Below, one piece after another: positions 31,301 to 42,783 of a DNA stretch of 60,000 bases. A program made the position numbers and the translations under genes. The notes beneath the pieces were generated by a model that was not told the origin of the DNA, made no database searches, and worked only from the letters and a program-made list of their open reading frames with translations. Position 1 is the first letter of the stretch. Each line of letters opens with the position of its first letter. The stretch spans positions 44,030,581 to 44,090,580 of the forward strand of contig OX442314.1 of the NCBI GenBank assembly GCA_949358305.1, written 5' to 3'. The DNA is from Strigamia acuminata. Lineage: Eukaryota; Arthropoda; Chilopoda; Geophilomorpha; Linotaeniidae.

Positions 31301-33061
31301 CAACCTCACGCCGCCGTCTTTCTTTCGAACTGTCACCAAAGGGGTTGCCCAAGCTGAAAAGGCCACCGGCTTAAAAACTCCTTGCTGCACCAATCTGTCT
31401 ATTTCTAACGACACCGCTTCCCTCAACGGGAAAGGGACAGGCCTTGGCCTGTAAAACTTGGGGGTAGCATCCGGCCTGAGTACCAACTCGATCGGCTCTC
31501 CGGAATACGTTCCCAGCTCCTCATCAAACACCTTCATGCATCGTTTCAAAACTTCATCCAATTTACGTACCACTTCATCACTATTATCTTTATTCTCTTC
31601 AATTTGCTTTATCGTTTTAAGTTGTTTTTCATTAATGTCGCTACTGCTCTCCATTGCAGACCGCTGGCTCGCCGCTTTCAACATCAGCGCCAAACCAAAC
31701 AAATGAACCAAATCGCGCCCAAGCAGACTCGGACCACGGCGGCCCACAATAGTGAAGTCCGCCACCCGTCTCACTCCCGCTATGTCTACTTGTAACTGGA
31801 TCGTGCCAAAAACTTCTATTGGCTGATGTTGATACGCAAAAAGGCGCGTCCCGATTTGTCTGATCTGCTGCATTGTGGCCAGCCCTTGTACTAACAACGT
31901 ATTAAAATCTGCGATATTAATGACTGATTTCTCACTCCCTGTGTCCAGTTGCATGTCAAACAGTCCATTATTCAGCTTCACCTGAACCATCAAAGGCGGC
32001 TGCTTTAAACTGCTGGCTTGCAGCTGAAACAATGCAAAGTCCTCCTCTTCTTCGTGTAACTCGTTCACCGGCACTCGCAACTGCTTCCAGTCATCATCGG
32101 CAGCTGCGCCCGCAGTGAAACCGACCTTCTCTTCAGAGGGGAACGACGGCTGACAATCCACTTCTCTGGCTACGGCATTCTTCTTCGACCATACAGACGA
32201 AGTTCGCGTTCCTCCCAGACCATCCGTAACAGGGGGACCACTTTGCACGTATTCAAAAGGGCAGTCCCGCACGTAATGGGGCCCACCGCAACGAAAACAT
32301 CTCACCGGAGTACCATCTCTCTTCATAGGTGGCAGCCCGCGGCCACCGCCCGCCGCCGGTCCGCCTCTCGATAGCTGCGCTGCTCCACCTCGCTGCGCAC
32401 GCCCCTGCGTGCCGCGAAAAAAACCTGGCGATCCACGTCCTCTCTGAGGCGCTCTTCGGAGTCCCGACGCCAACTGTAGCACCGCTGACGATGACGCTCG
32501 CGCTACCTCCAGTACTGGCAGCGGTTCCTCCGTCCCCGTCGCGGCCATATGCGCCATCTCATGCGCGACTGCGAGTTTTGTCATTTCGCTAACTGTAATA
32601 GGCATTTTTAACAAGATCTCACGTACTAAAGTCGTGTTCCTGGTTCCCCTGATGACTTGGTCTATAATTGCGCTGTCTACCTCCGTCTTGGTCGCGAAGT
32701 TACATCTCTGTGCCATGACTCTGAGTTCTGCGATGAATTTCTCCACCGATTCACCTTCGAGCCGCCTCTTCGCCCCCAACTTCTGCCGAGCCATATACGG
32801 CGTGTCAACTGAACTATAGTAAGTGTCCATCGCCTCGAGAATCTCTTCTACCTTCATTGTCGCCAACAACTTTGGCGCGACCAGACGTTTCATCCTGTCG
32901 TACGTGATCGTCCCCACTGTCGTCAGTAACAGGGGGACCTGCTTATCGTCGGCCACGTCGTTCAGCGCCACAAACATGGTAAAAGTTTCCCGCCACGAGA
33001 TCCATTCCTGCAGCGACGACCCCGCAAACGGCAGCAAGCTGCCTAGCATAAGCTGCGCCAT
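28388..33061 (-). CDS. gag-pol: Mag-like gypsy Gag-Pol polyprotein, 1557 aa
   Basis: ATG at 33061, uninterrupted. Gag core about 10-190. CCHC knuckle C255/C258/H262/C267 (three residues between the second Cys and His). Protease LDTGS at 372-376. Reverse transcriptase about 530-720 with YLDDI at 686-690. RNase H with TDAS at about 834-837 and TDHKPLLG at 901. Integrase zinc site H1054/H1057/C1087/C1090 and catalytic D1118, D1172, E1208 with the canonical 35-residue spacing. Proline-rich C-terminal tail. All catalytic residues are present, so the protein could be active although the 5' LTR is damaged. Confidence 0.96.
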   Translation of the reverse strand: MAQLMLGSLLPFAGSSLQEWISWRETFTMFVALNDVADDKQVPLLLTTVGTITYDRMKRLVAPKLLATMKVEEILEAMDTYYSSVDTPYMARQKLGAKRRLEGESVEKFIAELRVMAQRCNFATKTEVDSAIIDQVIRGTRNTTLVREILLKMPITVSEMTKLAVAHEMAHMAATGTEEPLPVLEVARASSSAVLQLASGLRRAPQRGRGSPGFFRGTQGRAQRGGAAQLSRGGPAAGGGRGLPPMKRDGTPVRCFRCGGPHYVRDCPFEYVQSGPPVTDGLGGTRTSSVWSKKNAVAREVDCQPSFPSEEKVGFTAGAAADDDWKQLRVPVNELHEEEEDFALFQLQASSLKQPPLMVQVKLNNGLFDMQLDTGSEKSVINIADFNTLLVQGLATMQQIRQIGTRLFAYQHQPIEVFGTIQLQVDIAGVRRVADFTIVGRRGPSLLGRDLVHLFGLALMLKAASQRSAMESSSDINEKQLKTIKQIEENKDNSDEVVRKLDEVLKRCMKVFDEELGTYSGEPIELVLRPDATPKFYRPRPVPFPLREAVSLEIDRLVQQGVFKPVAFSAWATPLVTVRKKDGGVRLCGDYRSTVNSSLQPDPYPLPKISDLLASIGRARIFSTLDLKQAYLQVPLSEKSAMIAAVNTIRGLMAVTRLPFGTMPSAGIFQRIMELVLAGVPRIFIYLDDILIATWSMEEHLVILELIFTKLMKKGLRLAREKCLFCKKVLNFLGFRISEEGVEPISSRIEAIVKMKAPHDVKGLRTFLGIVAFYASFVSNLATRAAPLYELLCADVVWLWNERRQKSFDGVKSALTNAPILTFYDLDRPVVVATDASPYGVGAVLAHLDDQLRELPVAYASRSLNRAEVNYAQIDREALSIIFAVKKFHSYLMGRRFTVFTDHKPLLGILGPDKPIPVVISPRMMRWALTLAAYDYTLCYRKGEDNQNADVLSRFPVDPPAREREEYPLFLVDLQREDLLLAKDVAQATESDNDLKVVTAAMRTGDKSRLQEAPALKFFLENYDEFSLVLGVLLWGQRVVIPKELRPQMLKLLHEGHPGIVAMKKRARSVVWWVGMSADIDTFAQRCELCAQNRTTPPRLTSVSWPKAEAPWLRVHIDYAGPILAHMVLILADAYSGWIEAHATKTATSSSTIWILRRIFSTFGIPHVVVSDNGPQFASSEFEQFLMKNGIIHIFSPPYHPASNGLAERAVRWVKEKLVKFQTGNIELRLLRLSLFQHTNFRGKGDKSPAMAFMGRQLFTHIDLVKPRTVEWEPRGASLERVFELGQAVWWKTFPAMKPPWKAGVVIERRGDVVYVVKDVESAKEMVRHINHLRRREVTDTIGAGMPRNTTTFPTVTPETQTPLILPTIYRRLAKPAPPLAVRPIIPPVADPQPLEIAAVPPMEGAPLPELVVDIAGLPAQPARDSTLRLSAVGMTPPEITEALGGRVVRVPIDQHPLTPLRSVARVTRNLNPFYREESSGEEEVDDVQDLIPAYHRPLSQPRQSKQGTRVADMMRLEPILDEAEPIDDLMQAGTSSTADPVMQDLPSKNVTLRRKS

Positions 33062-33218
33062 CGTCTTCCTTCCTCTACAGTCAAACTAAGAATCGCTTGG
33101 CTTACTGTCCAAACTTCCTGGAACACCCGTGTTCCAAGGCTATTCGATCCGGAACGACGTCTGGCTACTCTCAAAAACCTGACTTCTTCAAACAAAACGT
33201 ATTCTTCACAGGAATCTT

Positions 33219-33237
33219 CCAAGCATCGTGGATACCA
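33219..33237 (-). other. Primer binding site of the Mag-like element
   Basis: In element sense TGGTATCCACGATGCTTGG, one base from the LTR. It starts with the required TGG, but I cannot assign the tRNA. Confidence 0.6.
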
Positions 33238-33238
33238 T

Positions 33239-33437
33239 TGTAGAATATGTCCCAAATAAATTGGTTTCGTTACGAATAATTGACTCCGACTCTGTATATC
33301 AACATCCCTCTGTAGCTACGAACATGGAATGAATCGTTCTGTTTCTCTTTATTGCTAGGTTACACACGGATTTGCCTCGTACAAAATGATTCTTAGTTAT
33401 TCACATTGTTTCCGACATTTTCCATTATTGGTATTAA
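33239..33437 (-). repeat. 5' LTR of the Mag-like element, outer end missing
   Basis: Identical by eye to 28053-28251, then diverges at 'ggtatta' into unrelated sequence ('accttatggcgcgcatgcgg'). The missing part corresponds to 28252-28277. Confidence 0.85.
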
Positions 33438-34440
33438 CCTTATGGCGCGCATGCGGATTTCTCGGAGTGCGAAAGGGACCCTATTTTTAACATTACGGCG
33501 GCCTATACCTTGACCCCCTGTTCGCAGTCTCATGGCTGATTTTGCGGATTTCACTTATTTGTATATTCCGCACGATCGCGCGCGTTTTATCAACCTTGGG
33601 AAAGCCGCTTTCTCAAATTTGCAAATTCCACATTGTGTGAACATGCTACAACGCTTCTGTGCGCGTCAATAAAAAAAAAAACCGATTAGAAATGAAATTC
33701 AGGGTTTTGTTAAAATAAAAATTATACAATATAATCAGTCTATAATGCTTCTATAATGCTGTTGGTTTAATCAGCACATTGTAATCGTGTGAAAACACGC
33801 GCGCTCGCAATAATACATTACCCAATGTACTTGCACTGGCATGGACCCATCAGTGCGCACTTTCCCGTGCGTGCTGCTTGCACTATTTACATCAATTGTT
33901 GCTCCACAGGTTGCGCGACCTGCCGGGCAGTTAAGACGTACTAGAATAACCTCAGGATTTGATAAAACCTGATTTTTGGATGACACTAAGTAAATGGCAG
34001 TGAATGTGAGATGTGAGATACACGATGAATTTAATAAAATTTATATTTCCTAATCATGGGATTGGTTTCACGTTTCATAATCCAACAATTAAGTAGAATA
34101 TCATTATTGCAATTGATTAAAACAAATTTTTTTTACAAATTCTTTGGTTTTACATTTTAAATTTATTTTCCAATAGTTGGCACCATCGCAATTGCTGCGA
34201 GTTTAAAACACTGCATTCAGCAGAATTTACTGCACTTTCAAATCAAGGCCAGGCATACCTACTGCAAAGTAATGTATAAACCATAAAGAAGCCTTTGATT
34301 CGGAATTGCCTGTAGGTAATTCTGCGCTGGTCTCCAATGGAAATGTCCGCGCCGGTCTTCCGTGCACGGGAAGTCCACAGAAAGTCCGTGCATTCCGTGC
34401 GCTGGGAGTCCGTGCGTCGTACCGCGTGATCTTGCATTGT
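33438..34440. other. Unannotated, no gene seen
   Basis: Mixed-composition DNA after the truncated LTR. It contains short CpG-rich patches (gcgcgcatgcgg, cacgatcgcgcgcg) and AT-rich stretches. ORFs of 64-71 codons here have no recognisable features. Confidence 0.4.
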
Positions 34441-34449
34441 TTTTTGTGG

Positions 34450-37400
34450 GCTTTTCCTGATTAGGATTACTTCCTTTTTAACTCTTGAAGAATTAAGTTT
34501 GTTTTTTTTGCTCCAAAACGTCCCAAAACGCCTGAAAATCGCGCAACTCGAGGCAAAACATTACAGTGTGTATTCAAATCAAAACTAGCTACAAATACAT
34601 GCTGAAATTAGCTAAATTTTCAAATTTTTTGGCTTTCAAGAAGTAATGGAAACATTTGACATAACGTGGATCAGTTGCATTCAAAAACTAAAATATTTTG
34701 TGTTTTACTTCAATTTTAAACTAAAAATGATGTCATTTTCTGTTTAAACCCCTGTTAAAGCTTGAAATACATTTTAACTAAAAGAAATAAGTTTGTTTTT
34801 TTCTTCGGCAGTGACGTGTACACACGAGCACGCCTGAGAACGCCAAAAAATGCTAAAAAACGCTCAAAAACGCCTGAAAATCGCGCAACTCGAGGCAAAA
34901 CATTAATTTTTCATCTTTATTTCAACTTTTGTGACGTTTAAAATTGTGTTCTCATGTTTTTTGCCTCAAGTTGCATTGTCATCTGGCGTTTTGGAGTGTT
35001 TTTATGTGTTCGCAGGCGTTCGCAGGCGTTTTTTGGCGTTGTCACTCACTCAAGTGGCCAATTTTAGCATTTTCCGTAGTAAAAATGGCCGTTTTTCGTC
35101 AAAATGGCCATTTTTAGCCATTTTTCAGAGTAAAAATGTTTTTTTTTCACCGTTTTTATAGTAAAATGGCCATTTTTAGTCGTTTTTTTAATCAAAAATG
35201 GCCGTTTTTATCGTTGAAACGTTATTAAAATGTAACGTTTCAATGGCGTTTTGATCTCGCCTCATTTCCGGTTTTGAAAATTAATAAACGCCCCGGCGTT
35301 TATTCGAGGCAACACCCAACTTGGGCTTTTATTCGCGTCGCACCGCATCATCATCTCACCTTGCCTCCCGTCTTGAAAATTTATAAACGCCCCGGCGTTT
35401 ATTCAAGGCAAACCATTGTTTATGTAAGTTTTTCCTGATTAGGGTTACTTCCTTTAGAAGAAACACGTTTATTTCTTCTCGCTTAATCTTGAGTCGTGAT
35501 CTCGCCTCGTTTCTGGTCTTAAAAATTAATAAACACCCCGGCTTTTATTCAAGGCAATACGGTACGTTTATGAAACCCAACTTGGGCTTTCATTTTAAAA
35601 AAAGCGCGTGTTCTTACGTCGAACTAAGAGATACAGGTGAATTAGCAACGCCTAATTTGATTTAATAAATAAAGCAAACAACATCTCGCCTCACTTCTGG
35701 CGTTTGTTCGAGGCAAGCCATTGTTTTTGCATTTTTTTTCCTGATTAGGGTTACTTCCTTTTTAACTCTTGAAGAAATAAGTATGTTTTTTTTACTCGGC
35801 AGTGACGTGTACGCGCGAGTACGCCTGAGAACGCCAAAAAATACTCCAAAACGCCTGAAAATCGTGCAACTCGAGGCAAAACATTAATTGTTTATTTTTG
35901 TTTCAACTTTTGTAACGTTTACAATTGTGTTCTCATGTTTTTTGCCTCAAGTTGCATTGTCATTTTGCGTTTTGGGGCGTTTTTAGGCATTTTTAGGCAT
36001 TTGCGGGCGTTCTTGGGCGTTTTTTGGCGTTGTCATTCAATCAAATAGCCATTTTTAGCCATTTTTACCCATTTTTCATAGAAAAATGGTCATTTTTAGC
36101 CGTTTTTCATCCAAAATGGCCGTTTTTCATCCAAAAGGGCCGTTTTTCATCCAAAATGGAATAATTGTTGTGTCCGGATTTTATGTCATTTATTGTCTTA
36201 ATTAAAGTTAACAAAGTGTCTTTAATTTTTGCTTTTCTTGAATTTCAGCTTTTTAGATATTTTTACATATTAAACTTTCATTTTTTGTGATTTATTAAAA
36301 GTTACAGTGTTTTCATGAATTTTAGTGTCTATGATATTGATATTATCTTTATTCATTGCTATTTAAAGTTTTATTACTTCTCTGTGTCTTATTTCTTTAA
36401 TTCTTGCTCATTTTGTGTGATTTTGGATGATTTTTAGTGCATCCGTCGATTTACAGATCACTTGCGTAAGACGCGTGACGTCATATTTCTTAATCTAGTT
36501 CGGTTGTGTTCAAACTTCTAACCTTTTGTTTGGACCTTATTCTTGTGTTATGGATAGGTTTTAGAATTGATTTAGACTAATTTGGGGGTGATCTGTCGAT
36601 TGGTTTGCTTTATTTTTGTCCCGGAACGGTCGTTTTGTCGTTTCGAGCGTTTGTTGTCGGTACGCACTTGTGCGCTGCTGACCGAGTTCATTCCGTTCGG
36701 CAAACGATTATTTTCAAGTGTTCTTTTAATAAATAGTGCTTTTGTTGTAGGAAATTACATTTCCTAATGTTATTTTATTCAATACAGTGTGTATTCTTGA
36801 TTTTATTCTTGTGTTGAAATTCAAATGTCGTGTTTTGCCGCTCTAGCGGATTTGAAGTGGGCGCCATGTTGGATTTCCCCGCTAATTTCTTTATTTATCC
36901 ATTTCATTTGTCTTTTTGAAAATGAATAAACGCCCCGGCGTTTATGCGAGGCAAGCCATAGTTTTTGTAGGTTCTTTCCTGATTAGGGTTACTTGTGACG
37001 TGCACGCGCGAGCTCGCCTGAGGACGCCAAAAAAAGCTCAAAAACGCCCCAAAACGCCTGAAAATCGCGCAACTCGAAGCAAAAAATTACAGTTTGAATT
37101 CAAATCAAAACTAACCACAAATACATGCTACAATTAGGTAAATTTTCAAATTTTTTATCAATAAATGATGACTTTCAAGAAGTATGACAACATTTGACAA
37201 AATTTAGACCAGTTGCATTTAAAAACTAAAATATTTTGTGTTTTACTTCAATTTTAAACCAAAAATGACGTCATTTTTTGTTTAAACCGGCGTTTATTTG
37301 AGGCAAACACGCCGCTGAGAACGCCAAAAAATGCTCAAAAACACTCCAAAAGACCTGAAAATCGCGCAACTTGAGGCAAAAAATTAATTTTTCATCTTTG

Positions 37401-39440
37401 TTTCAACTTTTGTGACGTTTAAAATTGTGTTTTCAAGTTTTATGCCTCAAGTTGCATTGTCATCTGGCGTTTTGGGGCGTTTTGGGGCGTTCGCAGGCGT
37501 TTGCACGCGTTTTTTGGCGTTGTCACTCACTCAAGTGGCCATTTTTAGCCAATTTTCGAAGTAAAAATGGCCTTTTTTTATTAAAATGGCCATTTTCAGC
37601 CATTTGTCATAGTAAAAATGGCCATTTTCAGCCATTTTTTATAGTAAAAATGGCCATTTTTCATCCAAAATGGCCGTTTTTCATCCAAAATGACCATTTT
37701 TATCATTGACACGCTATAAAAATGTAACGTTTCAATGGCGTTTTGACGGAACCGGTAAGTTTTGAAATTTCCCGTGTCCCGTTATTGTGACTCCTCGTCC
37801 GGTTTCTCAGAACCGAAACCCTAATACAGGTGAATTAGTGACGCCTAATTTGTTTTAACAAATAAAGCAAACAACATCTCGCCTCACTTCCAGTCTTGAA
37901 AATTAGTAAACGCCCCGGCGTTTATTCGAGGCAAGCCGTTGTTTTTACAGTAATTTCCTGGTTAGGGTTATTTTTTTTTTAACTCTTGAAGAAATAAGTT
38001 TGTTTTTTTCTCGCCTGCACGCGCGAGCTCGCATGAGAATGCTAAAAAATAAGCAAAAACGTTCTAAAACGCCCCAAAACGCTTCAAAATGCTCCAAAAA
38101 GCCTGAAAATCGTGCCACTCAAAGCAAAAAATTATGTTCGCATGTTTTTTGCCTCAAGTTGCACGGTTATCTGGCGTTTTGGTGCGTTCTTGGGGCGTTT
38201 TGGTGCGTTCTTGGGGCGTTTTCGGGCGTTTTTTTGGCGTTGTCACTCACTCCCACACTTTGCTGTCTTGTTTATTACAATTTGGTTTAGCTGTTGTATT
38301 TATTTTTATTTGTTTTATGGTTATTTAATGTGTTTTTGTAGCATTCAAAATGTTTTGTTGCCTAATTTCTCGTTTTGGCGCCAACTGTTTGTTTGACAAC
38401 GCCGTGTCAGAATTTAGGGATGATTCTGCTTTGGTTTCTAATTAAAAAAAAAATGTTGTTTTAATTTCAATTGTAACTGCTTATTATAACGTTATTATTA
38501 GTATTTTGTAAAGGTTCATTCTTTTTCCATGTTAATAAAAAATGAAGTAACTTTCGGTGAAAAAAAAAACAGTTAAATGCGGATCAAAATTAAACACACA
38601 CGAGAAGTTTAATAAACGTCCCGGCGTTTATTCGAGGCAATACGGTACATTTGTGAAACCCAACTTGGAACCCGAAAATAACGTGGGGCCGTCTGAACAC
38701 CTGGATTTGAATTTTCGTCTACGCGCGCGCCGACGCATGGGGAATGCGGGGTGGGGTTCCTTCCCAGTGTTCCGAACGAGTCAATTTCACCCCGAAAATA
38801 TCCCGAAATTGCTGATACATGCATTTCGAGCCAGAAATATTGATCTTCATGTAAATTTTGATTGTTTAGCTTTTTTTTGAAATTTTACAAATTTTTCTCA
38901 TCTCCTGCCTTCCTCGCTCATTTAACACCAAAATGGCCTGCATTGAGGATTTTTCCCATAATCCTTTTCACACGTATGGAGCGCAAACAGTCGCAATAAA
39001 TGAAATCAGCGGAATTCGGCCTTGAGTTTGCGACGCCATCTTGAATACGAGTAACAGCACAGTATGGTGTCAATTATTCGAACTGATCGTAAGGCATGGG
39101 ACAAAAATTGATTAAAAACGAACAAACATGATTAAAAATCAACAAAAATCGACTGAAATCGGACAATAATCAATTCAGAATGACAAATAACGATTAAAAT
39201 TGGCAAAAATTGTCACAAATAGAGAAAAACCGATTAAAAATCAGCAAGAAACCAATAGAAATTGATAAAATCAAATAAAAATTAACAAATATCCATTTTG
39301 TTTGCTTTTAAACAAATTAAGAACTTTGAAAACACACGACAATTTTAAACAGTAAACACCGGGGTCAAATAAGCGCCGCTACTCGTTTAAACACCGGGGA
39401 GGTGTTAGTGAAGTGCCTCGAGTGGAGAAATTAATAAACG
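34450..39440. repeat. Field of interleaved repeats with hairpin and GCGTTTT motifs
   Basis: At least five irregular repeats (about 34450, 35430, 35742, 36976, 37956) begin 'tcctgattagggttacttcc', mostly followed by 'aactcttgaagaaataagt', 'gcgcgagctcgcctgag' and 'aacgcc' blocks. Antisense-like partners 'gcctcaagttgcattgtcat' plus 'ggcgttttggggcgtt' follow (34960, 35945, 37440, 38150). Hairpins with arms AATAAACGCC and GGCGTTTATT around a CC centre recur at about 35281, 35386, 36926 and 37906. A GGCCATTTTTAGCC-type microrepeat fills 35050-35210, 36050-36160 and 37540-37710. No ORF is credible. 36180-36900 is plainer AT-rich DNA. Confidence 0.65.
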
Positions 39441-39932
39441 CTCGAGGCACCACGGTAGGCTTATTAAACACAAAATATGAAACGCTCGATCTTCAACAGG
39501 CGCACACGCCCGAGAACACCTCGGCATGCCTCAGCACTCTCCAAGAAACGAGAAAAACCAAGGCAAAAAAAAAAAAAATACACCAAAATTAGGACTAAAA
39601 TCAAACACACATGGGGCCCGGAAGATTGATAACATCCCGGCATATATTCAAGGCAGTACGCCATGTTTTTTCCACCATTTTGTAAGTTTATTTCAATATT
39701 CATAAAGTTTATTGCTTTTTGTATCATTAGTAGTATTCCCTTGTGTGATGTGGTTTTATAAATATCACACACAACTGCTTCTGCTGTTTTCTTCACGTTT
39801 ATGCTTCGTGTATGCACGTGAAGCCCTCGCACATCTTTTGAGCACCTGTACACATTTGGACACGCTCAAGGTGCTACATCGCGCGCTCAAACGCACTAGA
39901 TCGCGCGCGCAAACGCGCTACATCACGCATAT
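39441..39932. other. Unannotated, no gene seen
   Basis: Includes 'taataaacgctcgaggcacc', a variant of the preceding hairpin repeat, and a CpG-rich patch of gcgcgctcaaacgc repeats (39870-39925). The 129-codon minus-strand ORF at 39464-39853 has no recognisable domain. Confidence 0.4.
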
Positions 39933-40324
39933 TAGGGATAAGAACAGACCGGGATAGGGACTGGACTGGTAATGTTTGCCCTATGCGGATACGGGACGGG
40001 ACGGGATTACAGTTGCTAAATTCGTACTGCGAGGCGGAGACAATTTTCTAATTCCAGTTGTTATTTATCACTATTAAGCCTAATATTGAGCCTGATAATG
40101 CTAAAATAAAGTAAATAAACAACAACAACAAACTCATTATTAAAAGTAAATTACACTGTATGACCAAAATATTGTTGTTTCTTTACTTTATTTTAGCATT
40201 ATTAGGCCTAATATTAGGCTTAATACTGATTTATTTCAATTATGCAATCATACGCGCGTATTACGCTAACGTAATGGACCCGGGACGGGTCGGGACCCGA
40301 AAATTGGTCCCGTTCTCATCCCTA
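39933..40324. mobile_element. hAT-type MITE, 392 bp
   Basis: Ends TAGGGATAAGAAC and, inverted, TAGGGATGAGAAC; flanked by the 8-bp duplication ACGCATAT (39925-39932, 40325-40332). A second internal inverted pair (around 'ctaaaataaagtaaa' and 'tttactttattttag') makes it largely foldback. Non-coding. Confidence 0.88.
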
Positions 40325-40541
40325 ACGCATATATATATCGCAGACATATCGCGCCCACGACAAAGCACAAACCCATGGCAGTCACCAAAGAATATTTACG
40401 CCGCTTCCACGCACGTTTTATTTTCTCACAGGCCTCTACACATTTAACTTGCGCGCGCACTTGCTACGTGCTCGTGTGGTCACAATAAATACCTAATTTT
40501 CATTAAAATAACGAATGAACGAAATCACTTCAACCACACTT

Positions 40542-42706
40542 GCTACGGTCGACGCATCGACGGCGATTCGCATGCGTTACCCCAAATACCGATAAAAAAT
40601 CGCAGAAAACACTAATCCCGACCCAAAAACCGCCAAAATTACCCTCAACACACGCCAACAACCTTCCACCACTTAAATTACACCGGAAAAAAACAATTTC
40701 AAACCGAAAAATCAACAAAAAAGGCCAAAAAAATATTGCAAACAAAGAGAAAAGATCAATTATCGAGGCAAATCCCCACCACAAAACAACGCATCGCCGG
40801 TATACACTTAAGCGTACAGTGCACAACACTACTGTTTATTTTCAATGATCCAATAAATAAAATTTGAAACAAAGTTGAGTGGAATTGTACGTTTCTTGTA
40901 TATTAAAGTTTTTATTTTGTTTGTTTACACTTAATTTTTTTTTTCCATCATAGAATGGCGACTCGATACTTTTGTAGCTCGAATTCACTTCGTAAACGTG
41001 GTCGGTGTTCATCACGCGTCAATGCGCTCGTGCAATAGTATAGGCGCGCATACGATTTGATGCGCGCAAAACTTGCAAAACTTGCACGGAATTTGGGCAA
41101 TTTTTGACAAATTTCAGCAGATTTTTGCCTGTATTTGACAAATTTCAGAAGATTTTTGCCTATATTTGACAAATTTCAGAAGATTTCCTCAATCCTCAAA
41201 CATTTGCTGAAATTTCTCATAAAATTTCTAAAATTAATTGAAATTTGTCTGAAATTTGTCTGGAATTTGTCAAATATTGTCAAAAATCCGTGGAAATTTG
41301 TCAAATACTGGCAAAAATCCATGTAAATTTGTCAAAAATTGCCATAATTCGGTGCAAATTGTGTTAGATATTGGAAAAATTTATTTTAACGCTTCCAACG
41401 CGCCAGTAAATCGCGCGTGCACACGCATGGATTTTTCGTCATAGTTGGATGCGCGCAAACCTCACGTAACTTGCGCCAAAATTTGGCAATTTTTGACAAA
41501 TTTCAGCAGATTTTTGCCAGTATTTGACAAATTTCCACTGATTTTTGACAATATTTGACCCAACAACTGCGCCACGTTCCAGGCGCCGGTTTAGGCATTT
41601 TAGACCCGTTTTAGACCGTTTTAGATGGCGAAAACGTTCTCTCCATCATTTTCTACCCCTGGGTGAGGTTTTCAGCGTTCATGATTGATGAAAAAGCTGT
41701 TTTCTAACTAGCTGTCCCATTGCTAGTTTTGGCGTCAGGTTTTAGCAACCTTCCGATCCGACTCTGTCGTCTGCACGACCTCCAAGACTGTTTTAGGGTT
41801 AATTTGAGTCAAATAATTCATTCTGGGGGTTGTTTTGGGTTTTTTACAAGTGTGTTTTTGTAGTTTTTATTGGTTTCAAACATTGTCAATTCTTTATACA
41901 AGTGTAACTTTCATTTCTCTGTATTTTGAGAACTTTGCATTGCAGCAAAGTTCATTTCTTGCCCCTTAATTATTGTGTAATTGTTGGTTTTCAAGCCCGT
42001 TTTTTAACAATAACTTTATTTGAAGTGCCTATTGTTTCAGGCACGTGCTTCCACGTGCCTTTTATTGTTGAGCAATTTCTTGGGCAGTTGCGCTCCTGTT
42101 GCTAGCATTGCCGCGCGTTCTCCGCGCGTGTACTCGCGCGTTTCGCATCACACACATTCGGGTTCGATGGCCTATCGCGGCGGCACATTGTGTGGCATAG
42201 CGCGGCACGTTGCAATTACGTGACGTGGCACGTTGCTGTTACGTGACGCGATAGCCAGTATTTAAGCAGGGGATTCCATCATCGTTTACACAAATGCGCA
42301 TTGCAACGTGGAGGCGCATTCGAGTCCTTTTCCCAAGCGAAATCGTATTCGATTCGCTTTCGAATCGAATACGAGTTTTGTCCTTTTTCAACGCGAAATC
42401 GTATTCGATTCGCTTTCGAATCGTATACGAGATGGTCGATGATTTTTGTTTCCCGGACTTTGATTCGTATTCGAGTTGTTACGAGTTCGTATTTTGATCG
42501 TATTCGTATTCGAATCGAATTCGAATCGTATTCGAATCGAATACGAATCGAATTCGAGTCGTATTCGAGATGGTCGATGATTTCCACTCGCTCGTATACG
42601 CGTTGTATACGAGCTCGTATTTTGATCGTAATCGTAAACGAATCGTTTACAAGTCGTATACAAGTTGTATACGACGTGTATACACCTCGTATACGAACGA
42701 AGTTTG
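40542..42706. repeat. Left arm of a 4.4-kb palindrome
   Basis: Reverse-complement match to 42784-44953 over about 2.17 kb. It contains a 35-bp-type tandem repeat 'tttgacaaatttcagcagat' (41095-41360, 41490-41560), a CpG-rich promoter-like part (42110-42290, with TATTTAAG at 42258) and a self-complementary block of TTCGAATCG-type hexamers (42340-42660). No gene is supported: ORFs such as 42301-42747 read RIRFEYDSNSIRIR, which is repeat translation. Confidence 0.9.
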
Positions 42707-42783
42707 GAAAATCCACCGGATACTTACTACGACATGAAAACACATAGTAGTCACATACGTCTTATTTGGAAATTGTGTTTTCA
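42707..42783. other. 77-bp spacer at the palindrome centre
   Basis: The only unpaired part of the palindrome. It contains a smaller inverted pair, TGAAAACACA and TGTGTTTTCA. Confidence 0.85.

Larger units (their letters stand above)
28053..33437 (-). mobile_element. Mag-like Ty3/gypsy element with truncated 5' LTR
   Basis: Minus-strand element: 3' LTR at the left, single Gag-Pol ORF, 5' LTR at the right lacking its outer 28 bp or so. A short LTR (225 bp), one long ORF and a CX2CX3HX4C knuckle resemble the Mag lineage of gypsy elements (family knowledge); the assignment is tentative. Confidence 0.85.

Noticed and set aside
35742-35770. Possible telomere-type repeat (gattagggttac)
   Set aside because: TTAGGG occurs once per long repeat and never in tandem.
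39464-39853. 129-codon minus-strand ORF
   Set aside because: No recognisable domain, start is weak, and the frame includes translated poly-A/T; not enough to call a gene.
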